Shown: positions 1-10,334, counted from the first letter of the stretch. The stretch is DNA of 64,000 nucleotides from QHXM01 sp032160705 (GCA_032160705.1 JAVHVE010000060.1:124001-188000); one strand, 5' to 3'. Notes: generated from the sequence alone by a model not told the origin. Translations and numbers: made by a program.

Positions 1-2
1 AC

Positions 3-1397
3 GACAGCCTCATCTCGTTCTCTCGTCTCTTCTGCTCGAAGCGCTGGTTCAGCGGCTGGCGCACACGGCAGAGTCGCAGCTACTTTGCCTTGAAACTGCC
101 GCACGGCTGGTGGCTCCTGGGAACAGACATGCAGCTTGGCTCGGACATTGATGCGCCGCAGGTGGAATATTTCAAAGGCGTCGCCACCCAGATGCAGGAA
201 ACGGATCGCATCATTCTCTGCCACGCCGAGCCGCACTGGATTTTCGCGCGAATGTACGAGCACCTGGACGCCAGCTATTCGGAGAGCAATCTTTCCTTCC
301 TCGAAAAGATGCTGGGGAAGAAAATCGCCGTCTTCATCGCGGGCGACCTTCATCATTACCGCCGCCACGAAGCGACGGATGAATCGTCCACGCAGAAAAT
401 CACGGCGGGCGGCGGCGGCGCTTTTCTTCATCCGACTCACGATGGAAGACTCGGTACGGATGTCTCGCGGCTCGAAGAGAAAGCTTCGGGTCGTGTCTTT
501 CAAAAGAAAGCGGCATTTCCGCCAGAAAATATTTCAAGAAGGCTGTGCTGGCGTAATCTCATCTTTCCGTATCTCAAAGGAAATCAGAGCTGGACGTTCG
601 GCTTTTTAACCGCAGGTCTTTATCTGTTGACGACGCTGGCCGTAGTTTCTAACTTCAGGCAGATAGAGCAAACGGCATCGGGTCTGCGTTCAGTCGTCGG
701 CTTGAAAAATATCGTCGGCACGACGCTGCACACGGTGCTCAATAGCCCCATGACTCTCTTCTGGGTGCTGTTTACAATTTTAGGGTTCGTGCTGTTTACC
801 GACACACACTCGAAAGCGCACCGTTGGATCATGGGGTCATTGCACGCGCTCGCTCATATCCTCTCCGCTTTCACCGTCACGCTCGCATCCATTTATCTCG
901 TCATCAGCATTGCTACGGCCACCTCGCGCTGGAATAATCCGCCCGGCAGGATCGGCTCGTTCGAGCTGAACTGGGTTTACAAATGGACGCAGGGCGAAAA
1001 CGTCTTCAATCTCGACCTCAGAGTTTTGCTGGCAGTGATATTGATTTTGGCGGGAGGCTACCTCGTCGGCTCGTTCATTCAAGGGCTGTATCTGCTCATC
1101 TCTTTGAACGTCTTCGGTCGCCACTTCAACGAATCCTTCTCGACCATCGCCGTCGAAGATTGGAAAAGTTTTCTCAAATTGAAGATTGACCGAAACGGCG
1201 ATCTGACAATCTATCCAATAGGCATTCGCAGAGTGCCGCGCAAGTGGAAAATAAACGACGGCGCATCAGGGGCAGACATCATTCCAGACAGAGAGAGAGA
1301 CAGAGAGGCGACCGCGCCTGCGCTCATCGAGCCGCCGATTATTCTGCGACGCACGACCGCGACCGCCACAGGCGTCGTTGATTCAAAGCGCCTATGA
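3..1397 (+). CDS. Membrane-anchored metallophosphoesterase, 5' end outside window
   Basis: The reading frame is open from base 3, so the true start lies upstream and the gene is truncated by the window edge. The visible N-terminal part has remnants of a calcineurin-like phosphoesterase: CHAEPHW and AGDLHHYRRH look like the late metal-binding His motifs, followed by a glycine-rich GGGGAFLHPTH segment. The second half has about four hydrophobic segments (around nt 600-670, 740-800, 830-910 and 1020-1110), so the enzyme is probably membrane-embedded. The C-terminal tail is charged and Arg-rich. Substrate unknown. The phosphoesterase call is from motifs; the membrane topology is inferred. Confidence 0.7.
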   Translation, partial: DSLISFSRLFCSKRWFSGWRTRQSRSYFALKLPHGWWLLGTDMQLGSDIDAPQVEYFKGVATQMQETDRIILCHAEPHWIFARMYEHLDASYSESNLSFLEKMLGKKIAVFIAGDLHHYRRHEATDESSTQKITAGGGGAFLHPTHDGRLGTDVSRLEEKASGRVFQKKAAFPPENISRRLCWRNLIFPYLKGNQSWTFGFLTAGLYLLTTLAVVSNFRQIEQTASGLRSVVGLKNIVGTTLHTVLNSPMTLFWVLFTILGFVLFTDTHSKAHRWIMGSLHALAHILSAFTVTLASIYLVISIATATSRWNNPPGRIGSFELNWVYKWTQGENVFNLDLRVLLAVILILAGGYLVGSFIQGLYLLISLNVFGRHFNESFSTIAVEDWKSFLKLKIDRNGDLTIYPIGIRRVPRKWKINDGASGADIIPDRERDREATAPALIEPPIILRRTTATATGVVDSKRL

Positions 1398-1441
1398 CCC
1401 GTCGCTCGTCTGAGATTCACCCTGACTTCTGAAAGGAAAGA

Positions 1442-2353
1442 ATGAGAAAACTTCGCTACCACCTGGTTGATGTTTTTACCGACAGAGTTTTCGGCGGCAA
1501 CCCGCTCGCCGTTTTCACGAACGGGCGCGGCATCCAGCCGGAACTCATGCAGTCAATCGCCAAAGAACTCAATCTCTCAGAGACGACTTTTGTTCTGCCG
1601 CCCGAAGACCCTGAGAACGATTACCGAGTCCGCATCTTTACGCCGGGCGCGGAACTGCCGATGGCGGGACACCCGACCGTCGGCACGTCTTTCATCCTGG
1701 CGCGTGAACACATGATCGAACCAGGCGCAGAGGAATCTAATATCAAGCTCGAAGAAATCGTGGGCACAATCCCTGTCAACATCAATTTCAAAGACGGCGC
1801 GCCCGATCTCATCTGGATGCAGCAGCCGCTGCCGCATTTTGGCCCGCGCTTTGAAGATGCCGGAGTGATTGCAGAGATGCTGTCAATTGCGCCGGAAGCG
1901 ATTGAGACGAACCTGCCCCTCGAAGTCGTCTCCTGCGGCGTGCCCTTCCTCTTCGTGCCGTTGAAGGATTTGGAATCGAGCCGCGCCATCCGTTTTCGGC
2001 TCGATGTCTGGGAAAGGACTTTGCGCGGCTTCGGCGTCTCAGGGGTCTTCGTCTTCACGAAGGAGACGGAGATGGCAGGCTCAAGCGTTCACTCGCGCAT
2101 GTTCGCTCCCGGTCTGGGGATTATGGAAGACCCGGCGACGGGCGGAGCGAGCGGGCCATTGGGCTGCTACCTCGTGCATCACGGAGTTTTCCCCTCGACC
2201 CGGAAAGCGGAGTTTACGAGCGAGCAAGGCATTGAGATGGGGCGTCCAAGTTTTATTAAAATCATCATCGAACAGGAAGCGGGCGAGATTACAAGCGTGC
2301 GCGTCGGTGGTCAATGCCGCTTCATGGGCGAGGGCTATCTTGAAGTAGGCTGA
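1442..2353 (+). CDS. PhzF family epimerase/isomerase
   Basis: A 303-residue protein of the PhzF fold (diaminopimelate-epimerase-like). It shows the N-terminal signature HLVDVFTDRVFGGNPLAVF, the region around LNLSETTFVL that carries the family's catalytic glutamate, and the C-terminal DPATGGASGPLGCYL glycine-rich motif. Length is typical. An AAGGA Shine-Dalgarno sits about 5 nt before the ATG, which fixes the start. Family members isomerise phenazine precursors, but most genomic copies, including this isolated one, have unknown substrates; no phenazine genes are nearby. Confidence 0.9.
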   Translation: MRKLRYHLVDVFTDRVFGGNPLAVFTNGRGIQPELMQSIAKELNLSETTFVLPPEDPENDYRVRIFTPGAELPMAGHPTVGTSFILAREHMIEPGAEESNIKLEEIVGTIPVNINFKDGAPDLIWMQQPLPHFGPRFEDAGVIAEMLSIAPEAIETNLPLEVVSCGVPFLFVPLKDLESSRAIRFRLDVWERTLRGFGVSGVFVFTKETEMAGSSVHSRMFAPGLGIMEDPATGGASGPLGCYLVHHGVFPSTRKAEFTSEQGIEMGRPSFIKIIIEQEAGEITSVRVGGQCRFMGEGYLEVG

Positions 2354-2476
2354 GGCATGCGCTAACGGGCGCGCCCGGTAGCAAAGCCTTAAGAGGTAAA
2401 CCGAATTTATGCTGGCGGAGCATACGGCATCTGCTCATCCAGATGCTTGCGAATGCTCCGCCGGCAAATCCAGCTC

Positions 2477-3076
2477 TTACAGGTTCTTGAATTTCTTAAG
2501 CCGTTCGTCAAAGTGATGTTGGACACGCTCGATGAAATGATCCCACGGGAACCCTGTGCCCGGGTCGCTGTGTCCCTTATTCGGTTTGAATACCGCTGTC
2601 GCTTGCAGGTGGCCGATGATACCCTTTTCCCCGGCACGCAATTCATCATTAGACAAATGTTTGACCGGGAGGTTGAACTTTAAGCAATACTGCGCAGCCG
2701 CGTTCGCCGACAGATTCAGCATCAAGATACCAAAGGGGTCTAACCACTCGGCTTTCGTTTGCCGGGCAAAACCTGCTTGCTCTATGTGTATACCGTCCTT
2801 ATTCACGCCTGGCGCGGCGAAAGCCACATTATTATCCATCACACACTGCACGATACTATCGCTATCCACGCACAGGTGTGCTGATACCCTTGAGGGCCTT
2901 CCCTTCGCGTCCTTTGGGTTTTGGAAGAACCGAGCTACATTCTCAGCAGTGTTCCCCTTTTCAGGGGCTTCCATGGAATGCATAACAACTAATCTAACAT
3001 TCCGTCGCTCCGTAACCTCTGTGAAGAATTTAGCTCTCACTACCGGGAAATGATCTGTTTCGAATTTGAAATCCAT
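2477..3076 (-). CDS. N-acetylmuramoyl-L-alanine amidase-like (Amidase_2/PGRP fold)
   Basis: A 199-residue protein resembling zinc amidases of the Amidase_2 family: VVMHSMEAPE holds the first metal His, GIHIEQAG the mid-domain segment, and GHSDPGTGFPWDHF the C-terminal motif with the second His and the catalytic region. It resembles the amidase domains of actinophage-type lysins. An upstream in-frame ATG at 3163 exists, but the internal ATG at 3076 is preceded by AGAAGGAG at suitable spacing and begins at the conserved domain, so I chose it. No signal peptide is evident. It stands alone with no holin or phage genes, so a role in cell-wall turnover or interbacterial competition is possible but unproven. 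Confidence 0.8.
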   Translation of the reverse strand: MDFKFETDHFPVVRAKFFTEVTERRNVRLVVMHSMEAPEKGNTAENVARFFQNPKDAKGRPSRVSAHLCVDSDSIVQCVMDNNVAFAAPGVNKDGIHIEQAGFARQTKAEWLDPFGILMLNLSANAAAQYCLKFNLPVKHLSNDELRAGEKGIIGHLQATAVFKPNKGHSDPGTGFPWDHFIERVQHHFDERLKKFKNL

Positions 3077-3163
3077 ATGAGGTATGCTCCTTCTCTCTGT
3101 GAATGGCGAGATAGCCGAACCCAATTTGACCGCGCTATCAAAGCTTACAGGGAACGGTTTCAA

Positions 3164-3395
3164 TAAGGTGGCTGATTGTGAGGCTGATAAGAAAGATACT
3201 CATCAGCAGAAAAAGAATCCGAGGCGAGGACACGATATTCTCCCACCCCGGCAATGTCAATAGCCTCGTGAGTGCTCTCCAACTCCATGATCGCTATAGA
3301 TCAAAGGGCGCAAGTTGAAATGCTGCGCCGCGTTCTACCCGTGCTGGAAAATGTTTTTCCGAGCCAGCGCGAGCGAATTTTTGAAATCTCCCTGA
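3164..3395. other. Intergenic region, no gene seen
   Basis: The spacer between the divergently transcribed amidase and macroglobulin genes. No convincing ORF, RNA or long palindrome was found. It must contain both promoters, but no clear -35/-10 pair stood out. Confidence 0.5.
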
Positions 3396-3431
3396 TTGAC
3401 TAATTTTAATGTGAGCGAGAACCTTAAACCC

Positions 3432-6400
3432 ATGAAGCATCTCAAACTGATCCTCAGCCTCTCCTTAATTTTCTTTATCTTTGCCAGCAGCATCCCCCAG
3501 CTCAGCGTGGTTTCGACTCTCGCTGCCAGCGTGGATGAACAAGACGGCGATGATAATGCGAGCGGAAACCAGACGAAAGAAGGTCTGCAATTTCGTTTGA
3601 GCGAGGGCGCGGGGCAGTCCGAAAGCCAAGCCGCCGTCATGCCCGCACAAAGTTCGCGCCTGTCGGAAAGCGAAGTCCAGAACGTGCTGAAGCGTTTGCC
3701 GCCCATGAAAGCGGAAGAGGGAGACCAGCAGGATTTCAGTATGCGTGATCGTTCGCTGCCTCCACCGCGCACAGTGAAAACCGTCAACGTTTCGTTTCCC
3801 TCAGCGGAAGCTGCACCGACTCCTGACCCGAAGACCGCCGGGCCATTGGAAGTCCTGCGCTTCGCGCCCGAAGGCGAAGTGCCGCTCGCCCCGCAGTTGA
3901 GCATCACGTTTTCGCAGCCGATGGTGGCCGTGACTTCCAATGATGATCTCGCGGCGCAGGATGTCCCGGTGAAGTTATCGCCGCAGCCTCCGGGCAAGTG
4001 GCGCTGGGTCGGCACAAAGACGCTGCTCTACGTGCCGGACGGGCGCTTGCCGATGGCGACCGAGTTCACGGCGACAGTCGCGGCAGGAACGAAATCAGCC
4101 AACGGTGGAATTTTTCCGACAACCAAAACGTGGACGTTTGCCACTCCGCCGCCGACAGTGAAGACAAGCTACCCTGACGGCAACACGCCGGTGGCGCGCG
4201 ATGCGCTGATGTTCGTCGAGTTTGACCAGCGCATTGACCCGGCTGCGGTGTTCAGCACAATCAAGGTCATGGGCGGAAGCAGCGAGTTAAAGGTGCGCCT
4301 CGCCACGCCGGAAGAAGTGGCTGCCGATAAAGTTGTCAGCCAGCTTGCTAAATCCGCCGAGAGGGGACGCTGGCTCGCGTTTCGCGCCGTCACTGCGGAA
4401 ACCGGAGATGTGCGTCTCGCTCTGCCAGCCGACTCAGGCCTTACCGTCCAGATCGGCCCCGGCACTCCTTCAGCCGAAGGCCCGCGCACGACACGAGAGG
4501 CGCAGAGTTTCTCTTTCCGAACCTTTGGCGCGTTTCGCATCACGGGCTCAAGATGCGGCTACAACGAGAAATGCACTCCCTTCGATGCGTGGAATATCAC
4601 TTTCACCAATCCTGTGGACGCAGCGGCGTTCGATCAATCACAGCTTCGCGTCACACCGGAAGTTCCGGGATTGAAGACGAGCATTTACGGCAACGTACTC
4701 TACATCGAAGGCGTCAAGCGCGGGCGCACCACTTACAAAGTCACGCTCGCGGCCTCGCTCAAAGATCAATTCGGGCAAAACCTCGGTAAAGACGAAAGCG
4801 TGACGTTCAACGTCGGGCCAGCGCCGCCCTCGCTCATCTCGACGGGCAAGGCATTTGTCGTGCTCGACCCGAATGCTCCACGCGCTTTTTCCGTCTACAG
4901 CGTCAATTTCAAGACGCTCAGGGTCAAGCTCTTTAAGGTCAAGCCCGAAGATTGGGAAAAGTTCGCGCACTACATGCGCTTTACCTACGACTACTATGAA
5001 GACACGAAGCAGAAGCAGACCATTCCGCCAGGCGTGCTCGTCTCTTCCAGGACAGTCGTGGTCAAAGGCCAGCCCGAAGAGATGACCGAGACGAGGCTTG
5101 ACCTCACTCCGGCGCTCGATAATGGTTTGGGTCACGTCGTCGTCGTCGTCGAAGCCGGAGTAGGCTCGAAGAAGCGCGAGCGCCAGTCGGTCGAAGCGTG
5201 GGTTCAATCAACCAACATTGGTCTTTCGGCTTTCGTTGACAACGAGAATTTGTTCGCCTGGGCCACATCGCTCAAGGAAGGAAAGCCGCTGCGCGATGTC
5301 CAGATGACGATTCACCCGCTGGGTGTGACCGGCGTCAGCGGACTCTACGGTATCGCGAGCCTGCCCTTGAAGACGCTTGAGAAAGAGGGAGCGAGTTTGC
5401 TCATCGCGCGGCTGGGGCGCGACGTGGCCATCCTGCCGGAGCACGATCAATGGTGGAACGCAGGCACAAGCTGGTACAGAAGAGACGCCGTTGACTCTCT
5501 TCGCTGGTTCGTCTTCGATGATCGCAAGATGTACCGCCCCGGCGAAGAGGTTCACCTCAAGGGCTGGATTCGTAAAGTGGGTGGCGGCAAGACCGGCGAT
5601 GTCGGTCTTCCCGGTGACGGCGTAGGCCGCACCATCTCCTACACGCTCAGAGATTCACAGGGCAACGAAGTGACGAAGGGCACGTCGCAGATTAACGTGC
5701 TTGGAGGATTCGATACAAAATTCAAGCTGCCCGGCACGATGAACCTGGGCAACGCCTACGTTCAGCTTCAGGCCGATCAAGCAACCATCAACGGCGGCAC
5801 AGAGCAACACTATTTTCAGGTGCAGGAATTTCGTCGCCCCGAGTTTGAAGTCAACACACAGGCAACGCCAGGCCCATTCTTCGTCAAAGGCTTTGCCGAG
5901 ACCACTGTCACGGCGTCTTACTACGCGGGCGGCGGCCTGCCTAACTCAGAGGTCAACTGGAGCGTTACTTCGACACCGACGGTCTACACGCCGCCCAATC
6001 GCTACGACTTTACTTTCGGCGAATGGGTTCCCTGGTGGCGCTCCTGGAATAACCGGAATGAAAGCCGCACGGAAACTTTCAAAGGCACAACGGACGCTTC
6101 CGGCAAGCATCGTCTCAGAATTGACTTCGATGCGGTGAGGCCGCCGCGCGCGTCGAACGTGACAGCGCAGGCGAGCGTGACGGACGTGAATCGCCAGCAA
6201 TGGACTTCTACCACCAACCTGCTCGTGCATCCGGCTGATCTGTATGTCGGACTGCGCTCGGCACGAACCTTCGTTCAGCAGGGCGAGCCTCTCGTCGTCG
6301 AGGCGATTGTCACAGACCTTGAAGGCGTTGCAGTGAAGAATCGCGAGATCAAGATGCGCGCCGTGATGCTCGATTGGGTTTACGAAAAAGGAGAATGGAA

Positions 6401-9400
6401 ACAGAAGGAGACGAACCCGCAGGATTGCACCGTGAAATCTGCGACGGATGTGGTCAAGTGTACGTTCACGCCGAAGCTCGGCGGCATGTATCGCGTCACC
6501 GCGCGGATTCAGGATGACCGTGAACGCCCGAACGAGTCTGCTTTGACATTGTGGGTCGCCGGGGGCAAACAGCCGCCCAAGCGCGATGTCGAGCAGGAAG
6601 CCGTTGAGATGATTCCAGACCGCAAGGAGTACAAGGCGGGCGAGACCGCCGAGATTCTTGTGCAATCGCCTTTCTATCCGGCGGAAGGTGTCCTGACCCT
6701 GCGTCGTTCGGGAATTCTCAAAACGGAGCGTTTCCAGATGGACGGGCCGTCCACGACCATCAGAGTTCCAATTGAGGAAGCCTACACGCCGAACCTTTAC
6801 GTGCAGGTTGACCTGACAGGCGCAACGGCACGGACTGACGATAAGGGACAGGTGAACGAGAAACTACCGAAGCGCCCGGCGTTCGCCAAAGGCGAGTTGA
6901 ATCTTTTGATTCCGCCGATTACGCGCAAGCTGGAAGTGACGGCCACGCCACGCGACAAGGCGCTTGAGCCGGGGACGGAAACTGTTGTCAACGTCGAAGT
7001 GAAAGACGCTCTCGGACAGCCGGTCGCGGGCAGCGAGGTCGCGCTCGTCGTGGTTGACGAGGCCATCCTGTCGCTGACCGGCTATCGCATCGGCGATCCG
7101 ATTTACACTTTCTATTCTCAACGCGGCGCTGAGGCGACGGATCATCACCTGCGCGCCAACGTCCTTCTCGGCAATCCAGAAGATGTGTTGAAGCAGATGC
7201 AAAATCAGCCGGTCAACGGGCGTACTGCCAATTTTGCGACGTTATCAGCAGGTGCCGCTCCACCACCAAGCGCGTCGCCCATGCAAAGGCGAAAGGTCAG
7301 TCGCGGAGTGCTGAATGGTGAGGCAGCCGACGCAGTTTCCGAAAGAGAGGAAATTCAAAGCCCGGAGATTCGCATGCGCGAGAATTTCAACGCGCTCGCG
7401 GTCTTCGCTCCTGTTGTCCCGACGGATGCGAGCGGGCGCGCTTCCGTCACTGTCAAAGTTCCCGATAACCTGACGCGCTATCGCGTGATGGCCGTCTCTG
7501 TCGCGGGAGGCAAGCAGTTCGGCTCAGGCGAATCCGTCATTACGGCACGGCTCCCGCTGATGGCTCGCCCCTCCGCGCCGCGTTTTCTCAACTTCGGCGA
7601 CCGCTTCGAGCTGCCCATCGTCGTGCAGAATCAGATGGACACGCCGATGAGGGTGGACGTGGCCGTGCGTGCCACCAACGCCGAACTCACCGATGGCGCA
7701 GGTCGCCGCGTCACAGTCCCCGCCAATGATCGCGTCGAAGTGCGGCTGCCCGTCGCGGCGAACCGCGCAGGCACGGCGCGCTTCCAGGTCGGCATCGTCT
7801 CAGGTCGCTGGACGGACGCAGCGGAAATCAATCTGCCCGTCTGGACGCCCGCGACGACCGAAGCCTTTGCTACCTACGGCGAGATTGACGACGCGACAGC
7901 CATGATCCAGCCAGTCCGTGCTCCGTCGAATGTCTTCAAACAATTTGGCGGACTGGAAATCACCACGTCTTCCACGCAACTTCAAGCGTTGACGGATGCC
8001 ATGCTGTATCTGATGGCCTACCCGTATGAATGCTCCGAGCAATTGTCTTCGCGCATCCTCGCGGTGGCCGCCTTGCGCGATGTGTTGTCGGCTTTCAAAG
8101 CCAAAGACATGCCGAAGCCCGAAGAGATGTTGAAGGCAGTCGCACGCGACATCGAACGCTTGAAGGCCAGGCAATCGGACGACGGTGGTTTCGGTTTCTG
8201 GCGACGCGACGACGTGGTCTTTCCTTACGTCAGCGTTCACGTCGCACACTCGCTCCAGCGCGCGAAGGAAAAGAATTTCCCAGTGCCGCCGGAGATGCTC
8301 GAAAAATCAAAACGCTACCTGCGCGCAATCGAGAGCCATATCCCGTCGTATTACAGCCCTGAGGCGCGACGCGCGATCATCTCTTACGCGCTCTACGTTC
8401 GCAATCGCATGGGAGACCGCGACACCGCTAAAGCGCGCAAGCTGATTGCTGAAGCGGGACTCGAAAAACTCTCGCTCGAATCGGTCGGCTGGCTGCTGTC
8501 GGTGTTGTCGAACGATCCGGCCTCGCAGGCGGAGGTGACGATGATTCGTCGCCATCTCAACAACCGCGCGACCGAAACGGCTGCGACCGCTCACTTCGCC
8601 AGTTCCTACAGCGACGGCGATTACCTGCTCCTGAATTCTGACCGCCGCGCCGACGGCGTCATTCTCGAAGCCTTAATCGGCGACCAGCCGCAGAGCGATC
8701 TCATTCCGAAGATCGTGCGCGGGCTGCTCGCGCATCGCGTGCAGGGTCGCTGGGGCAACACGCAGGAGAACGTCTTTATCCTGCTCGCACTCGACCGCTA
8801 CTTTAATACCTACGAAAAGGCGACGCCGGACTTTGTCGCCAAGGCGTGGCTCGGCGACACGTTTGCAGGGCAGCAGCAGTTTCGTGGCCGCTCGACCGAC
8901 CGCCAGCAGGTCAACATCCCGATGAGCTATCTGGCCGAAAAAGATGGGGCGCAGAATCTAGTCCTGAGCAAGGAAGGAACGGGACGCCTCTACTATCGCA
9001 TCGGCATGCAGTATGCGCCGACGAATTTGAAGCTGAAGGCGGCAGACTACGGCTTCACGGTCGAGCGTGTTTACGAAGCGATTGATAATCCTTCGGACGT
9101 GCGGCGCGACTCGGATGGCACATGGCATATCAGGTCTGGCGCAACCGTGCGCGTTCGCCTGACGATGGCTGCTCCGGCGCGCAGGTATCACGTCGCGCTC
9201 GTTGACCCGTTACCGGCAGGATTGGAGGCGATGAATCCTGCGCTCGCGGTTACGGGTGACATCCCCGCTGATGAGAAAGATAATCCGGCGAAACGCGGCG
9301 GCTGGTGGTGGTGGCGCAACTGGTTCGAGCACCAGAACCTGAGAGACGAGCGCGCCGAAGCCTTCACGTCGCTGCTCTGGGAAGGCGTCTACAACTACGC

Positions 9401-9518
9401 TTACGTCGCACGTGCTACGACACCGGGAACGTTCGTCGTTCCGCCCACGAAGGCCGAAGAGATGTATCACCCGGAGACCTTCGGGCGCGGGGCAAGTGAC
9501 AGGGTTGTGATTGAGTAA
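3432..9518 (+). CDS. Bacterial alpha-2-macroglobulin, thioester type
   Basis: About 2028 residues. The N-terminus MKHLKLILSLSLIFFIFASS is a signal peptide starting at the ATG at 3432; the frame is open back to a TTG at 3396, but that extension would bury the signal. Residues roughly 110-900 carry Ig-like macroglobulin domains including MG2/BRD-type segments (FVFDDRKMYRPGEEVHLKGW), then a bait-like region around residues 1270-1320. The thioester motif CSEQ occurs near residue 1534 within an alpha/alpha toroid region (QSDDGGFGFW). The family traps proteases covalently in the periplasm. No lipobox Cys follows the signal peptide, so it looks soluble rather than lipid-anchored, and the usual neighbour PBP1C is absent. 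It is a single gene followed by an inverted repeat. Confidence 0.93.
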   Translation: MKHLKLILSLSLIFFIFASSIPQLSVVSTLAASVDEQDGDDNASGNQTKEGLQFRLSEGAGQSESQAAVMPAQSSRLSESEVQNVLKRLPPMKAEEGDQQDFSMRDRSLPPPRTVKTVNVSFPSAEAAPTPDPKTAGPLEVLRFAPEGEVPLAPQLSITFSQPMVAVTSNDDLAAQDVPVKLSPQPPGKWRWVGTKTLLYVPDGRLPMATEFTATVAAGTKSANGGIFPTTKTWTFATPPPTVKTSYPDGNTPVARDALMFVEFDQRIDPAAVFSTIKVMGGSSELKVRLATPEEVAADKVVSQLAKSAERGRWLAFRAVTAETGDVRLALPADSGLTVQIGPGTPSAEGPRTTREAQSFSFRTFGAFRITGSRCGYNEKCTPFDAWNITFTNPVDAAAFDQSQLRVTPEVPGLKTSIYGNVLYIEGVKRGRTTYKVTLAASLKDQFGQNLGKDESVTFNVGPAPPSLISTGKAFVVLDPNAPRAFSVYSVNFKTLRVKLFKVKPEDWEKFAHYMRFTYDYYEDTKQKQTIPPGVLVSSRTVVVKGQPEEMTETRLDLTPALDNGLGHVVVVVEAGVGSKKRERQSVEAWVQSTNIGLSAFVDNENLFAWATSLKEGKPLRDVQMTIHPLGVTGVSGLYGIASLPLKTLEKEGASLLIARLGRDVAILPEHDQWWNAGTSWYRRDAVDSLRWFVFDDRKMYRPGEEVHLKGWIRKVGGGKTGDVGLPGDGVGRTISYTLRDSQGNEVTKGTSQINVLGGFDTKFKLPGTMNLGNAYVQLQADQATINGGTEQHYFQVQEFRRPEFEVNTQATPGPFFVKGFAETTVTASYYAGGGLPNSEVNWSVTSTPTVYTPPNRYDFTFGEWVPWWRSWNNRNESRTETFKGTTDASGKHRLRIDFDAVRPPRASNVTAQASVTDVNRQQWTSTTNLLVHPADLYVGLRSARTFVQQGEPLVVEAIVTDLEGVAVKNREIKMRAVMLDWVYEKGEWKQKETNPQDCTVKSATDVVKCTFTPKLGGMYRVTARIQDDRERPNESALTLWVAGGKQPPKRDVEQEAVEMIPDRKEYKAGETAEILVQSPFYPAEGVLTLRRSGILKTERFQMDGPSTTIRVPIEEAYTPNLYVQVDLTGATARTDDKGQVNEKLPKRPAFAKGELNLLIPPITRKLEVTATPRDKALEPGTETVVNVEVKDALGQPVAGSEVALVVVDEAILSLTGYRIGDPIYTFYSQRGAEATDHHLRANVLLGNPEDVLKQMQNQPVNGRTANFATLSAGAAPPPSASPMQRRKVSRGVLNGEAADAVSEREEIQSPEIRMRENFNALAVFAPVVPTDASGRASVTVKVPDNLTRYRVMAVSVAGGKQFGSGESVITARLPLMARPSAPRFLNFGDRFELPIVVQNQMDTPMRVDVAVRATNAELTDGAGRRVTVPANDRVEVRLPVAANRAGTARFQVGIVSGRWTDAAEINLPVWTPATTEAFATYGEIDDATAMIQPVRAPSNVFKQFGGLEITTSSTQLQALTDAMLYLMAYPYECSEQLSSRILAVAALRDVLSAFKAKDMPKPEEMLKAVARDIERLKARQSDDGGFGFWRRDDVVFPYVSVHVAHSLQRAKEKNFPVPPEMLEKSKRYLRAIESHIPSYYSPEARRAIISYALYVRNRMGDRDTAKARKLIAEAGLEKLSLESVGWLLSVLSNDPASQAEVTMIRRHLNNRATETAATAHFASSYSDGDYLLLNSDRRADGVILEALIGDQPQSDLIPKIVRGLLAHRVQGRWGNTQENVFILLALDRYFNTYEKATPDFVAKAWLGDTFAGQQQFRGRSTDRQQVNIPMSYLAEKDGAQNLVLSKEGTGRLYYRIGMQYAPTNLKLKAADYGFTVERVYEAIDNPSDVRRDSDGTWHIRSGATVRVRLTMAAPARRYHVALVDPLPAGLEAMNPALAVTGDIPADEKDNPAKRGGWWWWRNWFEHQNLRDERAEAFTSLLWEGVYNYAYVARATTPGTFVVPPTKAEEMYHPETFGRGASDRVVIE

Positions 9519-9550
9519 TGGCTTGGTTGAGCGTATGTTTAGCGTAGACG

Positions 9551-9620
9551 ATCCACTAAGTCACACGAAACGGCACGAAAGGCAAAATTAATTCGTGATG
9601 TTTCGTGTGATTTAGTGGAT
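9551..9620. terminator. Inverted repeat between convergent genes
   Basis: Arms of about 20 bp (9551-9570 and 9601-9620) are complementary apart from one G-T position and enclose a 30-nt AT-rich loop. It lies between the stops of the macroglobulin gene (+) and the pirin gene (-), so a bidirectional terminator is likely. The arms repeat the word CACGAAA, as in the other word-built palindromes here. Confidence 0.6.
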
Positions 9621-9635
9621 GAATTCTTTAGACTC

Positions 9636-10334
9636 TTAATTGAGATCGAACAAAAGAACTTCCGAAGGCTCTTGGCCCGTGATCGTTAATTCCTGTTCCT
9701 CGCTGATGCTCGCGCCGTCGCCCTGTTTGAGCGATTGACCGTTGACCTCAATTGCGCCGCGCGCCACCTGTATCCAGGCATGGCGGCCAGGTTTTAATTC
9801 ATGTGCGACCTGCTCGGCGGCATCGAGCACCGTCGCGTACACGCGAGCGTCCTGATGAATCGTGACTGAGCCCTCCTGACCGTCAGGAGAGACGACCAGC
9901 CGCAGGCGTCCGCGCTTTCCTTCATCGTCGAACTTCTTCTCCTCGTAGCTTGGCTCGACGCCCATCTTGTCCGGCAGAATCCAGATTTGCAGCAGATGAA
10001 CGGATTCCTCCTTTGAGGGATTTGCCTCGCTGTGCGTGACGCCCGTTCCGGCGCTCATTCGCTGCACATCGCCCGGACGAATGATTGACCCGTTGCCCAT
10101 GCTGTCTTTATGGCCGAGGCCGCCCTCGAGAACATAGGTGATGATCTCCATGTCGCGGTGGCCGTGCGTCGGGAAGCCACGCCCCGGATGCACGTAATCT
10201 TCGTTGATGACGCGCAAACTACGAAAGCCCATATTGCGCGGGTCGTAATATTCCCCGAACGAAAAAGTGTGATAGGTGTTCAGCCAGCCAAAGTCAAAAT
10301 GGCCGCGCTCCTCTGCCTTGCGAATAGTAATCAT
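9636..10334 (-). CDS. Pirin family protein (quercetin 2,3-dioxygenase-like)
   Basis: A 232-residue bicupin. The N-terminal cupin has FPTHGHRDMEI (His57, His59) and THSEANPS (His101, Glu103), matching the pirin/YhhW metal-binding set. The sequence also shows the family marker WLNTYHTFSFGEYYDPRNMGF at its start (residues 17-37). Homologues show quercetinase activity or act as stress-linked regulators; the substrate cannot be told. It begins at the ATG at 10334. A CTCCTG-type palindrome lies directly upstream. Confidence 0.92.
   Translation of the reverse strand: MITIRKAEERGHFDFGWLNTYHTFSFGEYYDPRNMGFRSLRVINEDYVHPGRGFPTHGHRDMEIITYVLEGGLGHKDSMGNGSIIRPGDVQRMSAGTGVTHSEANPSKEESVHLLQIWILPDKMGVEPSYEEKKFDDEGKRGRLRLVVSPDGQEGSVTIHQDARVYATVLDAAEQVAHELKPGRHAWIQVARGAIEVNGQSLKQGDGASISEEQELTITGQEPSEVLLFDLN

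Noticed and set aside
2477..3076. Prophage lysis module
   Set aside because: The amidase looks like phage lysins, but no holin, tail, capsid or integrase genes are near.
3335..4015. 226-residue minus-strand ORF over the macroglobulin start
   Set aside because: Low-complexity Ser/Arg-rich shadow; the plus strand has a signal peptide and domain matches.
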